64,000 bases of DNA from CAWHHZ01 sp963829355 (GTDB taxonomy: Bacteria; Acidobacteriota; Thermoanaerobaculia; Gp7-AA8; JAHWKK01): positions 186,001 through 250,000 of the forward strand of contig CAWHHZ010000004.1 in the NCBI GenBank assembly GCA_963829355.1, read 5' to 3'. A program made the translations under genes and the position numbers. The notes under the pieces were generated by a model that did not search any database, was not told the DNA's origin, and saw nothing but the letters and a program-made list of their open reading frames with translations. This document shows, in pieces, positions 63,452 to 64,000 of the stretch. Within the stretch, counting starts at the first letter, position 1; every line of letters begins with the position of its first letter.

Positions 63452-64000
63452 ATGGGTTTGAGTGCAGGTATCGTCGGTCTGCCGAACGTCGGCAAGTCGA
63501 CCATCTTCAACGCGCTGTGCGCCGGAGGCGCGGAGAGCGCCAATTATCCCTTCTGTACGATCGAGCCGAACGTAGGAATCGTTCCGGTACCCGATCGGCG
63601 TCTCGAGCAGATCGCAGAGCTGGCAAAGAGCAAGAGCGTCATCTTCACCGACCTGAAGGTCGTCGACATCGCGGGGCTCGTGAAGGGCGCGAGCAAGGGT
63701 GAGGGACTCGGAAACCAGTTTCTGGCCAACATCCGTGAGACCGACGCCGTCATTCACGTCGTCCGTTGCTTCGATGACCCAAACGTCGTACATGTCGAGG
63801 GGTCGGTGGACCCGGCGCGCGACATCGATATCATCGAGACGGAGCTTCTGCTCGCCGATCTCGACTCGGTCAACAAGCGTCTCGACCGGGCGGGGAAGAT
63901 GGCGAGGGTCGGGCAGAAGGACGCGATACGTACTGTGGAGATTCTCCAGCGCGCCGTCGCCGCCATCGACGAGGGTACACCGCTCCGTGCCGTCGACTGG
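63452..64000 (+). CDS. ychF: redox-regulated ATPase YchF, N-terminal part (3' truncated)
   Basis: 183 codons to the edge of the window, without a stop. Obg-like GTPase family: G1 GLPNVGKSTIFNAL, G2 ANYPFCTIEPN, G3 DIAGLVKGASKGEGLGNQFL. Family members prefer ATP (the noNKxD is missing here as in YchF; the later part is off the window). ATG 63452 with GAGGAA upstream. Divergent from the YceI gene by 129 bases. Confidence 0.95.
   Translation, partial: MGLSAGIVGLPNVGKSTIFNALCAGGAESANYPFCTIEPNVGIVPVPDRRLEQIAELAKSKSVIFTDLKVVDIAGLVKGASKGEGLGNQFLANIRETDAVIHVVRCFDDPNVVHVEGSVDPARDIDIIETELLLADLDSVNKRLDRAGKMARVGQKDAIRTVEILQRAVAAIDEGTPLRAVDW

Overview
The window is GC-rich (about 60% by eye), gene-dense and single-copy in character. 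It has one tRNA, one probable 6S RNA, no rRNA, and no phage, integrase or insertion-sequence genes. A TonB-dependent receptor, TonB_C-type protein, lipoproteins, a fused NuoCD, RNase Y-YmdB, ZapA, DivIVA, GroESL under CIRCE and several LiaF-like membrane proteins point to a diderm heterotroph that uses beta-oxidation. Gene content and the dispersed palindromes resemble Acidobacteriota (Thermoanaerobaculia-like) assemblies; this placement is inference, not proof.

Layout. 1-9112: 3' end of a fadJ-type beta-oxidation gene, a lipoprotein M20 peptidase, prs, smc and a divergent serine beta-lactamase-fold hydrolase. 9113-9628: a noncoding element with terminal inverted repeats. 9629-18714: zinc-ribbon/TonB_C membrane pair, DapE-like M20 enzyme, thiolase, TatD, lytic transglycosylase, LysM protein, tRNA-Met, zinc-ribbon coiled-coil protein, RNase HI, YggS, YggT. 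19026-28232: DivIVA, hutI (nonsense codon), D-2-hydroxyacid dehydrogenase, methyltransferase, YfhO-like membrane protein, groEL, groES. 28542-36325: alanine dehydrogenase, subtilase, CoA-binding protein, small ORF, and a five-gene overlapping operon of three LiaF-like membrane proteins plus a LytS/LytTR two-component pair. 36481-43391: OpuC-type osmoprotectant ABC transporter, peptide deformylase, ferritin-like protein, and nuoB-nuoCD-nuoI. 43821-54746: zapA, 6S RNA, rny, ymdB, TonB receptor, a glycosyltransferase-like protein, AraC regulator, cNMP-binding protein, MazG, TPR-AIM24 protein, CPBP protease. 54769-64000: molybdopterin oxidoreductase coupled to a CaiB/BaiF CoA-transferase, fadI, DHH phosphoesterase, glucokinase with a coupled unknown ORF, YceI lipoprotein and the 5' part of ychF.

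Two things stand out. First, intergenic DNA is packed with layered inverted repeats. Conserved ~100-150 bp palindromes (two subfamilies) occur about 13 times. Around many of them, or alone, lie degenerate tandem arrays of 6-9 bp words (CAGTCGT, GTGAAAA, GTGGAC, GTCATTG, GGTTCAAG, GCGAGCG). The arrays come as inverted pairs, often begin within 0-8 bp of a stop codon, and read in the same sense outward from that gene. I know of no named family with this architecture. Second, seven genes carry a reading-frame lesion (M20 peptidase, smc, yggT twice, hutI nonsense, yfhO-like, subtilase, mazG). As these include core genes and two homopolymer shortenings, sequencing or assembly error is the likeliest cause for most.

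Functional themes are fatty-acid oxidation (fadJ, two thiolases, CoA-transferase), respiration (Nuo subunits, Mo-oxidoreductase), envelope stress and osmotic stress (LiaF-like/LytSR, OpuC, DivIVA, transglycosylase), and RNA turnover (RNase Y, YmdB, DHH phosphoesterase, RNase H, 6S RNA).
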